A DNA stretch of 13,907 nt from Microcaldota archaeon (GTDB taxonomy: Archaea; Micrarchaeota; Micrarchaeia; Norongarragalinales; Norongarragalinaceae). A model generated the notes under the pieces. The model was given only the letters and a program-made list of their open reading frames with translations, did not search any database and was not told the origin of the DNA. A program made the translations under genes and the position numbers. The stretch lies in contig JACROM010000087.1 of assembly GCA_016214445.1 (NCBI GenBank), positions 1 to 13,907 of the forward strand, read 5' to 3'. Below, one piece after another: positions 13,622-13,907 of this stretch. The stretch's first letter is position 1; each line of letters starts with the position of its first letter.

Positions 13622-13907
13622 CAGCGCAAGTCTCGTCAGTTGTCTATGGCAATCCTTGAAAATACCGCAAGACCAGTTGCCTTGTCCCTCTTTGACGGAA
13701 ACAGTTATAGTGCGTCAGTTCGTTGAAAAATCGGACTTGAGGGGGCTAATTATTTTTTCCGTTTCATGAGGGTTACCAATGAGTGACTTCTGCTTTTAAA
13801 GCTAGCACCTGAAAACCGTGTGCAGTCCCCTAACCGAAAAATTTTTCGTCTTCACCTGTGTAGGCAGGTTGGTCTTTCTTCGTACGAACGAAAAGCAACC
13901 AACCCAC
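13622..13907. other. Unassigned right-end region with a palindrome and a long hairpin
   Basis: I see no convincing gene in these 286 bases. An exact 14-bp palindrome CGAAAAATTTTTCG lies at 13835-13848. ACCTG/CAGGT (13853-13868 region) forms a small hairpin. GGTTGGT (13867-13873) pairs with ACCAACC (13898-13904) and encloses a second stem, TTCGT (13879-13883) with ACGAA (13888-13892) around ACGA. Short open stretches on the minus strand reach the right edge (stop near 13831), so the tail of a gene lying beyond the window is possible but unsupported. Confidence 0.45.

Noticed and set aside
13454..13726. 90-codon plus-strand frame overlapping the 5' end of fni and the hairpin cluster
   Set aside because: Its first third is antisense to the fni start and promoter, and its middle is translated inverted repeat; no recognisable motif or ribosome-binding site.
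13581..13750. A TnpB element end or omega-RNA
   Set aside because: The GGGC-TTTA-GCCC hairpin is suggestive, but no TnpB zinc-ribbon or RuvC coding sequence is present and the stem is too short to assign.
13622..13907. tRNA or C/D box RNA in the right-end region
   Set aside because: No GTTCRANNC T-loop with matching acceptor stem was found, and no correctly spaced RUGAUGA/CUGA box pair.

Overview
The window looks archaeal. Evidence: several genes have a TATA-like box about 25-30 bp before the start codon with no room for a leader. It carries an ADP-forming acyl-CoA synthetase split into beta and alpha genes, a KH-less beta-CASP nuclease of the aCPSF2 type, a type 2 isopentenyl-diphosphate isomerase, a DUF234-type archaeal ATPase and a DUF2080 transposon-associated mini-protein. 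TTG/GTG starts and 4-bp ATGA/GTGA gene overlaps are common. Lineage below Archaea (for example a DPANN group) cannot be fixed from this sequence.

Layout. 1-120: DUF2080-type mini-gene at the left edge, possibly cut by it. 269-4470: a cell-surface pair, a 1255-residue secreted protein with clustered cysteines translationally coupled to a cupredoxin-like lipoprotein. 4553-4972: an unrecognised cytoplasmic protein. 5038-5151: a strong stem-loop, then a TATA box and a perfect 18-bp palindrome. 5155-7084: two-gene operon of a P-loop ATPase with a PD-(D/E)XK-like tail and a calcineurin-type phosphoesterase, ending in a hairpin plus T-tract. 7172-9742 (minus): aCPSF2-like nuclease interrupted by a 439-residue intein with both LAGLIDADG motifs intact. 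9796-11932 (plus): ACD beta, a 46-codon ORF that repeats the beta C-terminus, and ACD alpha, all joined by ATGA overlaps. 11940-12385 (minus): two small membrane proteins coupled by GTGA. 12497-13486 (minus): type 2 IPP isomerase. 13487-13907: no convincing gene, but several nested stem-loops and palindromes.

How the genes work together. The ACD pair would make ATP from an acyl-CoA (acetyl-CoA most likely), which suggests fermentative or peptide/sugar-degrading metabolism. IPP isomerase feeds archaeal isoprenoid lipid synthesis. The beta-CASP nuclease acts in RNA 3'-end processing or decay. The secreted protein and lipoprotein form an envelope unit of unknown role. The ATPase/phosphoesterase operon has its own palindromic operator candidate and no evident metabolic link.

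The points most worth a second look are the duplicated beta-subunit tail preserved as a coupled mini-ORF, the intein in the nuclease active-site region, the palindrome-controlled ATPase/phosphoesterase operon, and the coupled mini membrane proteins. I found no CRISPR array, rRNA, tRNA or complete transposase.
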